From assembly GCA_001599755.1 (NCBI GenBank), contig BCHX01000005.1, positions 1,459,922-1,523,921 of the forward strand: a stretch of 64,000 nucleotides of DNA. The letters run 5' to 3'. Both the position numbers and the translations under genes were made by a program. The stretch comes from Gliomastix tumulicola. Taxonomy: Eukaryota; Ascomycota; Sordariomycetes; Hypocreales; Bionectriaceae. Below are positions 43,688 to 54,767 of the stretch, one piece after another. The notes below the pieces were generated by a model. It was given only the letters and a program-made list of their open reading frames with translations, did no database searches and had not been told where the DNA came from. The stretch's first letter is position 1. Each line of letters begins with the position of its first letter.

Positions 43688-45613
43688 TTAGTGTCGCTTC
43701 TTAGCTCTAGATTTGAGGTGAACAACCGAGATCCTCCTCTCCGGAACTGGCTGAAGCATGTCGCGAACAATCCCTTCCGTACCGGAGTGCTCCAACTTGG
43801 AACGCAGGTAGTTCACCTTGTGCAGCCACTGAGAACTCGCAAGCACATCGTGTTGTTTTTCGTTCCTCCAGGCCCTGTGCTGCTTGAACGACGGCACACT
43901 GTCATCTTTATCCGGCAGCGGCATTTTCTTCAGCAGCCAGAGCATGACGACGCCAAGCGCAAAGATGTCGCCCTCCTTCCCCCTCTGTTGGTGATTCTTG
44001 TCGTAGTATTCCGGGGGCACGTAGTAGCATTTGCCGCCGTGAGACACTGGATCTCCGTGCCTCGTGGCCGTCCCGAAGTCGATGAGCGTCGGGCCATGGA
44101 ACTGGTCCCATAGAATGTTACCGACCTTGACGTTGTTATGTATGATCAGTTGCTGGTCGAGATACTTTAAAGCGGAGGCAAGCTTCTTGAGAATCTTTCG
44201 CGCGTCTGATTTGTCGCCGGTAAAATGGTAGGGGAGGTTGATACCCGGAATATGAAAGCGGCCTGACACGGCCTCGATCAAGGAGGGGGAGTCTTTGCGT
44301 TCCATATACAGCGCGGAGAGGCGAGAGTCGCAGCCTATAAGCCTCATGATGGATGGCTGTGCCAGATATTCGTAAGTCGTCCGCCGCACGATTTGGGAAA
44401 CGGAGATAGGAAGGAGAAGCTGGAATTCACTTACATGATCCAGGCCCTTCATGGCCTGCATCTCTCTAATCCACTTCCTCTGCTGCGTCTCGCTTTCTAC
44501 CAGCCCCGACGCCCCATGCGCTAGACACACGACCTTGGCGACGATCGATCCGTAACGGCTGTGATCAACCAAAGATACGATGGAGTGCGATGACCGATGA
44601 AGATGCCGTTTCATCTGCAGCTTATACATGTCTCTGCTGAACGCGCGATCTGTAGTCGAGATCTCAACTGGCTTGATGTCGAGACCATGTTGTACTTTGA
44701 GCGAGGTGAGAGGATGGCGGCCTTTTCGGATCACCTGCGGTTGGGGGGGAAGACGGTCAGAATCGCCTCACGGAAGCACTGAAACCCTCTTCGGAGCGAG
44801 ACTTACCTCTGGCTGGGAAACTCTGTGTCTGACGTGGTACTTCTTGATTCGGTATCGCGGAGTGAGCAGTCTCAGCTCCAGCTCACCAGCTGGCCGGGTC
44901 TGGCCTCGAGGCTTCCATGTGAAGCGGAAAGACCCCGGGTGCAGGGCATAGAGGTTTTCGTTGCCGGGCCTCCATGGCACCCTCTGCTCGACGATGCCGG
45001 AGAGTGCTCGGATCTCCGCATCGAACTCTCCCCACGTCCTCATGAGCATCGCGTCTCCGCAGATGTCGTATATGAACTCGCACTTGAGACCTTGGTGATT
45101 CAGGGAGAAGCCGGGCTTCTCGGACCCCTGTCCAATCGTCAACATGTTCTTCGGAATCAAACGTTCCCATGTCGACATCTCCCACTTGTCGGCCGGGGCA
45201 GGCAGTGTGCCGGATATGGCGACGATGAGGACCCGGAATAGCGGGTGTATCGCTTCGATGGGGAGCGCATCCAGCACCGACGTGACGGAGCTTGCTTGGG
45301 TGACTTGTTGAGTGTCTTGTTGTTGCGTGCTGGCCTCGGCAGCGGCGCTGGCCGCGCTGGTCTCGTCTGGAACGTCCTCATCGCCTTCTCCATCTCCAGC
45401 TTCGTCTCCATTACCTCCTCCGTCTCCGTCTCCATCTCCAGCTCCAGCTCCAGCTTTGTCCCCATCTCCGTCTTCGTCGCCATCTTCGTCGTCATCGTCG
45501 TCGCCTTCTCTGTCTGTGTCCCCTGGCGGAGGGTATTCCAAGCGAGGGACGTCCGAGGCATTGTCGTCCGAGACAGGATCATCTGCCGCAGGGTCGGTGT
45601 TGGAAGATGACAT
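43688..45613 (-). CDS. Protein-kinase-like protein (tandem paralogue 2), probable pseudokinase
   Basis: Three phase-0 exons on the minus strand: 45613-44807, 44734-44435 and 44356-43688, 591 residues. It begins with an acidic low-complexity region (long Asp/Gly/Glu runs, residues about 36-85). A beta-rich region like that of paralogue 1 follows (GLKCEFIYDICGDAMLM, YALHPGSFRFTWKPRG), then a kinase fold: YGSIVAKVVCL, YMERKDSPSLIEA, LIIHNNVKVGNILW, PTLIDFGTA and YYVPPEYYDK with GDIFALGVVMLWLLKKMPLP. The HRD catalytic Asp is Asn (HNN), so phosphotransfer is probably lost although the DFG Asp remains. The intron between LDH and PSI matches the paralogue's intron, indicating tandem duplication. It may act as a regulator or scaffold for its neighbour; that is inference. 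Confidence 0.8.
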
Positions 45614-46299
45614 GGCCGGCGGTCTTTGTTGCAGAGTGTGGTCCAGTTAGGTTAGCAGTAGTTACGGCGGTTAAAGACTGTCGATATCACAGGCAATCGA
45701 TGGCCCCCCGAAAAACCAATGCGTTCCCTCATCTTGGAGATCCCTCCAGGTGTTATACCCTCTGCCCTATCACGGATTCACGCCCATCCTGGCCGTGGCC
45801 GTGGCAGTGGCGGGAGCATCGACGGGAGACGAGTTTGTCTCTCATCGATACTCAACTGGCAGCGGTGTCCATGTCATGTCTCTCTCGGTGCGACCCATCA
45901 CGGCCGTTTGTCCGTATTGGTACGCATTTTTCGTCCTGCGAAATCGGTGACTGGCCGTGATGTACGACTTCCGGCTGGTTCTGTGCTGTGTGAGAAATGC
46001 GCTGACGGCTGTGAAGAGTGATTTAATTTTTTTTTCTGCTCGTCATCGAAGGTGGATTTTAATTAAGCACACCGAACCTCGCTATTGGATGACTACTAGT
46101 ACTTAAGTAGCCAAGCACTAGTAAGTGGCAGCATTAAATCACCCTTCGTCTGTTACACTGATTAATATGAGAAAGCACAGGTGAGTCGCATAATGTATGA
46201 TTTGCACTACCAATTTGCTTGCATACGTGCTATTCATTTCGACAATACGGCTAACATGCCGGCTATCCTTGATGATTTCCCATGTGATTCCCATACCCC
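45614..46299. other. Intergenic region
   Basis: Promoter of kinase paralogue 2 and 3' flank of the MFS gene, both minus strand. The segment 46020-46280 is AT-rich and has an ACTAGTACTTAAGTA stretch and TTAATTAA. No gene recognised. Confidence 0.4.
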
Positions 46300-47949
46300 T
46301 TACAGAGTGTACACAAAGTCGGGCCTCTTATCACCCGCTGCCATGCGTTGCTCATCAGACATGCCCGCCCATTTCGCATCGAGCTTGCCCGCAGCACGAG
46401 ACGCGTTCATCCTCCTGAAGGCCAGATGCATGAATACGCTTCCTCCCAGCAGGAACACGGCCTGGTAGCCAATAACAACACCGTGGCCGCTCCAGAACCG
46501 GGGCGACTCCTTGACGAGGTAGATGTTGGAGGACACGATGCCGTTGAGATTGCCCCAGCCAACGACCATGCCGAGAACGACGGCACGCTTAAGGGATCCC
46601 TCCGTGTTGTTGACGACCCAGGCAAGCGTGTTGGGGATGGTGGGATAGATGCCTGCGGCACCGAGGTAAGCGCCTGCGTACTGGACTTTCGGATTGTCGG
46701 TTGCGATCATCATGGTGAAGCCGGCGATGCCGACCAGCACCGTCGCCATGTTGCAGTAGCCTCTCCACTTGGTCTTGTCTCCGAAGAACCCGATTGCGAT
46801 GGTCAGAATCGCAGCGATGGTGTAGGGAGGCACGCTCAGAAGCTGCGCACGGGTCCCCTTATGACCCATGCCGCGCAGGATAGTCGGGAGGAAGAGCGAG
46901 AAGGCGTAGAGCGGGACGAGGCAGCCCATGTAGATGGCCATGTAGCCGTAGGTCTTCCAGTCGCCCAAGGCCTCGTAGATGTGAGACTTGCTGAAGTCGT
47001 TGGCCTCCATGCCTTGCTTGTCGGCGATGAGGCGACGCTGCATGCGGATTCGATCGTCCGGCGACAGGAAGCGCGCGTTCTCGGGCCAGTCGAAGACCAT
47101 CCACCAGCAGAAGGCACCTACAAAGACCGTTACGAGACCTTCGAGGATGAAGATCCAAGCCCAGCCGGGCTTGCCTCCGATGCCATCCATAAGCGCGATG
47201 GCCGCGGCCAGAAGACCACCGAAGGAGCCAGCGAGAGCAGCAGCAGCGAAGAACAGCGCCGATCGGGCACCGATCTCCGAGCTCTTGTACCAGCAAGAGA
47301 GATAGTAGTTGACGCCTTTATCAGCCAGCTTGTTAGTACTGGAGACAATTTCTCTAGGGAGGGATCACAGGAGTACTGACCTGGGAACAGGCCGGCCTCA
47401 GCAATGCCTAGGAAGAAGCGAGCCGCGAGAAGGCCGGAGTAGTTGTGGCAGAAGCCCATGAAGGTCATGACCAGTCCCCAGACGATGATGATGGCGGTAA
47501 AGAAGATACGGGGCGTAAGGAGCTTGAGGAGCGCGTTCGTGAGAGGCTCAAAGACGGCGTAGGTGATGAAGAAGATGGTCAAAGACATGTTGTAGTTGGA
47601 GCCAGTCATGCCAAGGTCTGCTTCCATGCCGGCAAGTCGTGCGTTTCCGATGTTGGTTCGATCGAGGAAGGAAAGGAGGTAGAGTAGGGACAGCCAAGGG
47701 ATTAGCCACAGGTCGACCTTGAGCAGGAGTTTGCGATCCTGACGACGAAAAATCGTTAGTTTTGTAGAGATAGGAGTGTGTGTGTGTGTGGAAGAGATGA
47801 CAAACAATGGCAGCGCGCTCCTCGTCAGTCTTGCCGGCATCAGGATCAGGCAAGTCAGCCAGCATCATAGACCGCTCGACATGCTGGTTGATGGGCTTCG
47901 AAGCCTCAACATCGACCATCTCCTCCATGTTTTTCTTTACGTCCGCCAT
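46300..47949 (-). CDS. MFS transporter, anion:cation symporter (Dal5-like) family
   Basis: Three exons on the minus strand: 47949-47806, 47738-47381 and 47315-46300, 505 residues. The introns have a gtttgt donor with gtcag acceptor (67 nt, containing a TG run) and a gtcagt donor with gataaag acceptor (65 nt). Family marks are LLYLLSFLDRTNIGNARLAGM in TM1, GLLAARFFLGIAEAGLFPG (TM4, completed only by the splice), YYLSCWYKSSEIGARSALFF, the GWAWIFILEGL helix, WPENARFLSPDDR and IPNTLAWVVNNTEGSLKRAV. About 12 membrane segments are expected. Relatives import allantoate, nicotinate, pantothenate, biotin precursors or other anions. It lies head-to-head with a Zn2Cys6 regulator and next to a permease/dioxygenase pair, so it may belong to the same nutrient module. 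Confidence 0.9.
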
Positions 47950-49194
47950 GATGATGCAGAGTGTTGTTTAGGAGCAGAAGTAGGAACAGGAACAGGATAG
48001 AAGATACTTAGCGACCTGAGCTGAAGTCCTTCGAAGCAGCCATAGAAGGAGAGATTGGGAACTACATATTTATACGTTTGAGTTCAACCAACCCACGTGG
48101 ATCACATCTTGGGCAGGGACGAACAAACTTCTTCCCCAGGTTCTCCATCCAGGCTTCAATTTTTGTGCAATATTCCCCGTGATTTTCTCATAGTGCGCCC
48201 GAGCCAAGTGGAATCCGGGGCAAGGGAATGACTCGGGCTGTTTGAATCTAGAGTTAGATCCGAGGTTGTAGCTCGATCTCCGGATGCTTCGGTCGCATCT
48301 AAGAGAGCTCCCTGTTGGAAAAGCCTGGATTTTCAGCCTTGGACGCGACTCAGGCGAACGAGAGGCCGTCGGGGGTGTGGATTTCGAGTCGAAAGGTCAG
48401 CAAGAAGATACAAATGGTCTGATTCGAGCAGGTGGAGAAGAGCAACCGTGGGCGCTCTCGGATCCGGTTTTCGGGTGGTCTCGGTCGGTCTCGGCAGGGG
48501 CTCTCATTGGACAGATCAGAGAGACAGTGCACCGAGCTAGCGATGGGATGCTCGCTGTAAATCTGCTATAATGCTGACTGCCCGCTGCTTCTGTCGCCAC
48601 TCAGCAGCGGCCTCTGAGCGTGGGGTTGGCAGGCAAGCAGGGACGTAGACGGAGAGCTTTCGGATGATTGCACAGTCGGTCCTGCACAGTCAGATCCAGG
48701 CCTTCTTCCACTGCGCGTAGAGGAATCTCGACTTCTTCGACATGTCCCGTGATCGACACAAGGTCAGAGGCTACCGTCTCACTAGAGGACCAAGTGACAT
48801 GCCTCCCTCTGCTCCCCATTTTTCGGGGAGGGGTCTGGACTCTTCCAACCCCACATGTGGCGGGAAGAAAAAAAAGGAGACCTTCTCCAACCAAACTGTG
48901 CGGCAGTGCGCCCCATTAATTCCTTCCACCACGTACCCCAGGACCCTAAACTATTTCCCATCTAGCGCCTGCAGGGCCTCTACGGGCTTGGCTGGACCCC
49001 GTTAGTGGTCACCCCGCCTGGAGAATGCTCAATCTGCACCAGTGAGGGCGTCGATGTTTTCAGATTAACAACCTCCAACCGACACGGGGCTGTTTCACCG
49101 AGACCCTCATCAATCCATCATCCAGGCTGACACAGGCAGAGGGTCCTTCGTGATATTGATTGATATCGATACCTAGATAAGCGACGGCGACGAC
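47950..49194. promoter_or_regulatory. Divergent promoter region of MFS transporter and Zn2Cys6 regulator
   Basis: 1.25 kb between divergent start codons. It contains an AGATAAG-type GATA site at about 49175-49181, 15 bp before the regulator ATG, and ATCGATACCTAGATAAG just upstream. No gene is seen inside. Confidence 0.45.
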
Positions 49195-52003
49195 ATGGCG
49201 TATCACGAGAACCAGACGCCCCAGGCCATCCTGCCGGCACCCTCACAGACCTCCAGCGGCTTCGTCCGCCCCAGCGCCAGCGCCAGTGTCGGTGCTGGTG
49301 TCGCGGGGAACAAGTCAGCTGCGCCGAGCCAGGAATCCACCTCGAGGGTATCCAAGGTGACGAGACGCCGTGCCGTCCTTGCCTGCGTGAGCTGTCGAGC
49401 GCGCAAGGTCCGCTGCGATGTCGTCGAAGGGTCGCCGTGCGGGAACTGCAAATGGGACAATGTGCCCTGCATCATTGTCGAGGGGCGCCGACAGGTGTGA
49501 GTGTGGCTCTCTCCTGCACCCCCTGCTGCTGGGGTCGGTCGTTGGTGACCCATGATGTTGGATCGTCCGTCAGATATGGGCGTCGTTGCTGATCGTGACA
49601 TCTGTGCAGCAAGCGATACCTGACTGTCAGCAAAGCAGTCGTCGACGCCGAAGAGAAGATCAATGGCGGCGCTCTCCCGTCGAGACACACGCACATCCAG
49701 CCTCGCCCTCCCATGGGGACGGACGAGTCAGAGGACGGGAGCAGCGTGTACGGGACCAACACAGATGCGCCTCGTGAGAGTGATGTCGACGACAGCACCC
49801 AGAGTGCCGAGCCCAAGCCTGGAAGGACGCGTACGTCAATGCATCTTCTCTGCTGGCCCTAAATTCCTTTTTGCTTACCTTACCAAAATGATTTGATTTT
49901 CATGTGCAGACCGACACCCACGACGAGATCGAACTGCCAATCTCCTTGGAATGCTCCAAGTCGTGGCATCAGCAGACCCTAATGTCCGCCAACTTCTTGC
50001 CGGCCTCAGCAACACACAGACGACGCCCAATGCACCATCCTCACGCCTATTGTCGTCATCATCATCTCCAGGAACACGGCGGCTTCCCATCCCTCCGACA
50101 ACTGACGAGGGCCTGGGCCAGCTCCCAGCCTTCATCGCACCACTGCCCTCACGCATCGACGCGGAAGACATCCGTTATCTCAGCAACAAAGGCGCCTTGG
50201 CTCTCCCTTCACTGGCCCTCCAGAGCGCCTTGCAGCAGGCCTATGTTGAATTTGTCCACCCGTGCCTGCCGCTTCTCGACCTCTCGGAGTTTCTCGGCGC
50301 CGTCAACCCCAGCAGCACTTCGTGCAGCAAGCCCGTAAGCTTACTGCTGTACCGGGCTGTTCTCTTCGCCGCAAGCACCTTTGTGGACGTCGAGTATCTA
50401 CGACAGGAGGGTTTCTCGTCTCGACTGGAGGCAAGACGAGCATTCTTCCAACGGACAAGGGTAAGTTGAAGGGAATGTAATGTACCATGTCTAGGTCGGG
50501 ACTCTGCTAACAGTCTGTCAGTTGCTATATGACTTCGACTACGAGGACGACCGCCTCGTTGTCGTCCAGTCCCTACTCCTCATGACCTTCTGGCACGAAC
50601 GACCTGAGCAGAAGGACACATGGCACTGGACTGGCGTGGCGATCTCCATGGCATATACCATCGGCCTTCACCGCAGCTCCTCGGTCACAGACATGCCTGT
50701 CCGTCAACAGCGGCTATGGAGACGCATATGGTGGTCATGTGTCCATCGCGATAGACAAGTCAGCCTCGGCATGCGACGTCCGATCCGCATCAAGGACGGA
50801 ACATACGACGTACCGATGCTGAGCGAGTCGGACTTCGAGATCGAGATCATACCCGACAACGAAACCATTGTATCGAGTCAATGCATTTTCCTCCGAGACC
50901 TCGGCATGCAGTACGAACTGGCAACACTATGCGTCTCTATGGCCCGGCTATGCATCTGTATTGGCAACGTCTTCAAGACACAACTGAACGAGATAGAAGG
51001 AGACCGACCGCAGAACACTCGCTCAAGCATCGAAGCAGTCGACGAGGAATTGACGGCATGGGCAGATTCACTAAGATCCAACTGCCGATATCAGCCGCCC
51101 ACCGCTTCCGACATTGCCAACGGCCGCGGGCCCATTGCTGTTCAGAGGTCCTTTGTACACATGCTCTATCACGCGAGTGTGCTCTGTCTACACCGACCGA
51201 AGAGCTTGCCACCCTTGCCGAGCCAGTTGACGACATCGAACAAGCAAATCCAGGATGTCTGGCACCAACGAGTACACGAGTCTGCCATGAAGATCACCGA
51301 GATGGCGTCCAAGCTCCGGGAGCTTCGCCTGGAGAAATACCTCCCCCTCACTGGTATCAGTGTCATCCTGCCCGCCATGACCATACAGCTTCTGGAGATG
51401 AAGAGCCCGCTGCCGCTCGCCCGCCAACGAGCAGCCGAGAGCTTCCGCCAATGCATGAATGCCCTGGAGGGCCTCAAGGACACGTACGCGGCGGCCGATT
51501 ACGCGACCGAGATCCTCGGAGGTGCCTTCTCCCAGCTCAACCTGGACGCCGATAGCTCGGAGGGGTCTGTTGCGCAGCAGAGCCCAAGCACGGGCGAGCA
51601 GGCCGACAGCCCTCAGATCCCGCCGATAGAGAATGCGCCGTTCATGACATCGTACGAGATTCTATTCAGCGCCAAGTTCGTCCGGCACCATTCCACACCG
51701 CAGTCCACCGGCAATGATTCGCACAACAACCACAACATCGAAATGGCCTCTGGATCGGTCGATACTAGTCTGATCAGCGGCGTGTACCAGGTGGACAGGA
51801 GCTGGGATTTTGGCGGCCCTCATGGCGGCGCAGAACTCGATGCTGACGGGATGGATCCGTATGGCTTCGAGGCCGTCGACTTGGGTGTTCTTCGGGGTCA
51901 CTCCGACGAGATTGGCTGGGATAGTCTCACAAAGGACGATGTTGACATGACACAATGGCTGGGGCTGTTACCAGAGGATGTTAACCATCTTAATAGGTTT
52001 TAG
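49195..52003 (+). CDS. Zn2Cys6 transcription factor with fungal-specific middle homology domain
   Basis: Four exons: 49195-49496, 49610-49830, 49910-50460 and 50522-52003, 851 residues. The zinc cluster (ACVSCRARKVRC, PCGNC, VPC) lies at about residues 64-94 within exon 1. The long middle domain contains LQQAYVEFVHPCLPLLDL, LLLYRAVLFAASTFVD, LLYDFDYEDDRLVVVQSLLL, KDTWHWTGVAISMAYTIGLH and RRIWWSCVHRDRQVSLGMRR. These are hallmarks of fungal_trans regulators of the cutinase-transcription-factor type. The first donor was taken as GT/gtgagt rather than CAG/gtgtga because only the former keeps frame. It ends 65 bp from the convergent NCS1 permease and is divergent from an MFS transporter, so it is a good candidate for a local pathway regulator. 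No inducer can be inferred. Confidence 0.9.
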
Positions 52004-52068
52004 ACGCAGAAACCGATAAAAAAGCATCAAATTATATATATATATATATATCCCTCGCCGACCTAGTC

Positions 52069-53990
52069 CTAGCCCGCGTAGGCTTTCACTTCAGCCTCGT
52101 CCTGCACCTTAATGATCTCCTCCTCATCTGAAATCAGAGACGGCCCCAAGAACGGCTCGAGCTGCTCTGCACTGATGCTCTCAAAGGCCATTGACTTCTC
52201 CTCGAGGGCAAAATCACCGACAAAGGTCAAACTCCAGTACACGATGCTGCTCAGAACGCAGGTGAGCAGCCATCCAACCTGGTATATCCGCAGCATCTCG
52301 ATGGGAACGTCCACGCCAAAGGTGCGAGCAAATCCCGGGATAGGCAGCACGACGCCCACAACGTAGGCAACGACAGCGCGCCAATGAATACCGTGACGGT
52401 ACCAGTACCTTCCCTCGGGAGTATACAGCTCCTGGAGATAGACGTTTCCGCGACGACAGACGAGGTAGTCAGTGAGGAAGATGCCGACGAAGGGGCCGAG
52501 GAAGATGCTGTAGCCGCCGAGGAACTGGAGGAACGTGGTGGCGCTGCGGAGGATTCGCCAGGGACAGATGACGATGCCGAGGACGTAGGAGATGTACATG
52601 CCGCGCTTGATGTTGATGTAGCGCGGGAGCAGGACAGTTGTGTCGGCGCCCCAAGGGATGACGTTGGCTCTGAAGTCATATTAGCTCTCATGATCCGAAT
52701 AGAACGAGGATGATGGGAACTTACCCAAGGTTAGACCCGATAATCGAGAAGATGAAGCCCAGAGATACGATTGCCACGGCAGCCCGAGCTCCGTGATTCC
52801 AATTCCTGTCAAGGATGGCATCGCAGAGCAGCCACGGATTCCAGATGAGCTCTCCCCAGCCAGCACGGATAGCACTGGCGCCAAAGATGCCCAGCGTTGC
52901 GCAAAGCGTGTTGCCCACAGGCAGGGCGATCAGCTGAGACCACATCGGTGCAGTCTTGGTTCTGGCGTAGCGCGCGAGATCCGGCTGGTTCACGATGCTG
53001 GTGCTGGTCTTTCCCATGACTGAGTTGATGCCTCCGAGCATGGCCCAGGCCAGGGTCGATCCGTGGAGAGTGCCCGTGTTGGCGAAGGAGCCCGCAGACT
53101 GGTCCGATCCTCGGCCCTGGAGCATGCAGTAGATGAAGAGGCCGATGACGATCGGGGGCAGCGCGATGGACTTGATCGTGTACAGTAGGCGGACCTTGGG
53201 GATGGGAACGCTGAGAAGGGGCAGGGTGGCGAACCTGCAGAAAGAGAGTCAGTCAGCATGGTTGTTCGTGGCAAGTCAGACGGGATGGGCGGGCAGTTAG
53301 TTACCAGAACACCAGCATCCCGATCAGTTCCTGCACCGTAATGTACTGGCTCGCAGGGATATGGTTCGGCAGGTCGCGGAACCCGTTGCCGAAAACGGCG
53401 CGGAACAGCACCGCTGTGAAATATCCTCCCTGCACGATCTGCACACCAACCCAGATGGTGCCAACCAGCACGCGCACGAACACCGGGAAGTATCCGCCCA
53501 CGAGACCCCAGGGAATACGGCAAGCCACGGGAAACCCAAAGTGGTAGACGGCAGACGAACGCGAGTGCATGACCATGCCGACGGCGCCGAGGAAGTGAGA
53601 GATGAAGATGCAGATGACGGCCTGCCAGGAGGTCATGCCGAGGGCCACGAGCGACGAACCGGCAGTCCAGACACCGGTTGAGAAGCCTGATTCATCAGCA
53701 TGCATGTTCCACCGGCCTACTTGTGGTGCTTTGCTTCCGGGCCGAGAGAGTAGAGAGTTAGACTGCTTACCGTACGACCACCAGAAGGCGGCATAATCCC
53801 ACCAGGTCCACGTCCAGTCTTTCCGCGGACTGATGTCGAGATCCTCGTTTGTCCACGGGTTGCGGTTCTGCAGCCGACCCTTTGCCGATTCTTTCGTCTC
53901 AATGGCCTCGAGGAAAGCCTCCTTGCTGGTGAGGGCTGCCCGGAGGGCGTCGGCCTTGGCCTCGGCTTTCACCTGGAGCTTTTCAAGCAT
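52069..53990 (-). CDS. NCS1-family nucleobase/allantoin-type permease (Fur4/Dal4 type)
   Basis: Four exons on the minus strand: 53990-53771, 53686-53305, 53234-52725 and 52669-52069, 570 residues. NCS1 transporters are proton or sodium symporters for uracil, thymine, allantoin, cytosine, thiamine and related heterocycles. Family segments are NEDLDISPRKDWTWTWWDYA, FSTGVWTAGSSLVALGMTSW, FGFPVACRIPWGLVGGYFPV, WVGVQIVQGGYF, GGINSVMGKTSTSIVNQPDL, GANVIPWGADTTVLLPRYIN and YSIFLGPFVGIFLTDY. About 12 helices are expected. Intron 1 (84 nt) has no stop in frame, so retention would insert 28 residues; WWSYG-FSTGV shows that splicing gives the conserved sequence. A further in-frame ATG-less extension upstream of 53990 was rejected. 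It shares a GATA-rich divergent promoter with a dioxygenase. Confidence 0.92.
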
Positions 53991-54767
53991 CGCGGCTTTG
54001 TGGTTGTGTCGGTTGTTACGGATGCTTACGGGGAGTCCGAGACCTGAGCACACGACGGGAGCAGGCAGCACCGACAAAACGAACCAGAGGGCGATCGATC
54101 ACGGATAATAGTGTGGGACGACGGACGGGCCATGTCTTTATTCCTCCCAGACTGTCGGAACCATATCTTCGGTCAGATAACGACGAGAGCCTGGAATACC
54201 ATAGCCCATGCTAGAGTACTCCACCGCCGCTGATAAGTCGTTGAGAACGGCGGACAGCCGCGGAAACAGAGGCCTTAAATATGGTGAAAACTACCGACAA
54301 AGATGGTGTTTTCGGCGCCGTTCGCCCCGACAACCAGATCCCAGGGTCCGATAAGGGCGGATCCTCGAGCTCGCCGTCTCTTTCCCCGCGCGTCTGTCAC
54401 CGCGATAGTTCGGCGGAGTTCGGCGCCAGACTAACGGATGCATGCTCCCTTGATAGCATATCAGCGCGCTTTCGGCGGATGGCAAGTGAGATGCTTCCGC
54501 GATAAGGGACCCAAGACGGCTTGGAAGAGTGATAACGGCCACGGGCGAGGCAAGGGGAAGCGACCGTTCCCCACAGGCTGGAGGAAGACCGCCCAGATAA
54601 ATTTGGTAAGATGATATGATCTGGGGAGTGGCCGTCGGCGCGGGATCCGACTCTTATATGCTTGGGATCTACACGGGCTCACCCCCTTATCTCACCCCAG
54701 CTATTCCAGTTCCTTGTTCTCGGTGACAACTTCAGAGAAGCAACTTCCGCACAGACATATTTTTTAT
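53991..54767. promoter_or_regulatory. GATA-rich divergent promoter of NCS1 permease and 2OG dioxygenase
   Basis: Six HGATAR sites are readable: AGATAA at 54175-54180, TGATAA at 54231-54236, CGATAA at 54349-54354 and 54500-54505, AGATAA at 54595-54600, and the reverse form TTATCT at 54687-54692. Such clusters are the binding sites of the nitrogen regulators AreA/NIT2. An AT-rich tattttttata stretch lies just before the dioxygenase ATG. No gene is contained. Confidence 0.65.

Noticed and set aside
46348..47379. 343-codon plus-strand frame opposite the MFS gene
   Set aside because: Antisense of a clear membrane transporter; acidic and His-rich mirror composition.
54714..54767. 18-codon 5' extension of the dioxygenase
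   Set aside because: Begins with TTG, not ATG; the ATG at 54768 is the first proper start.
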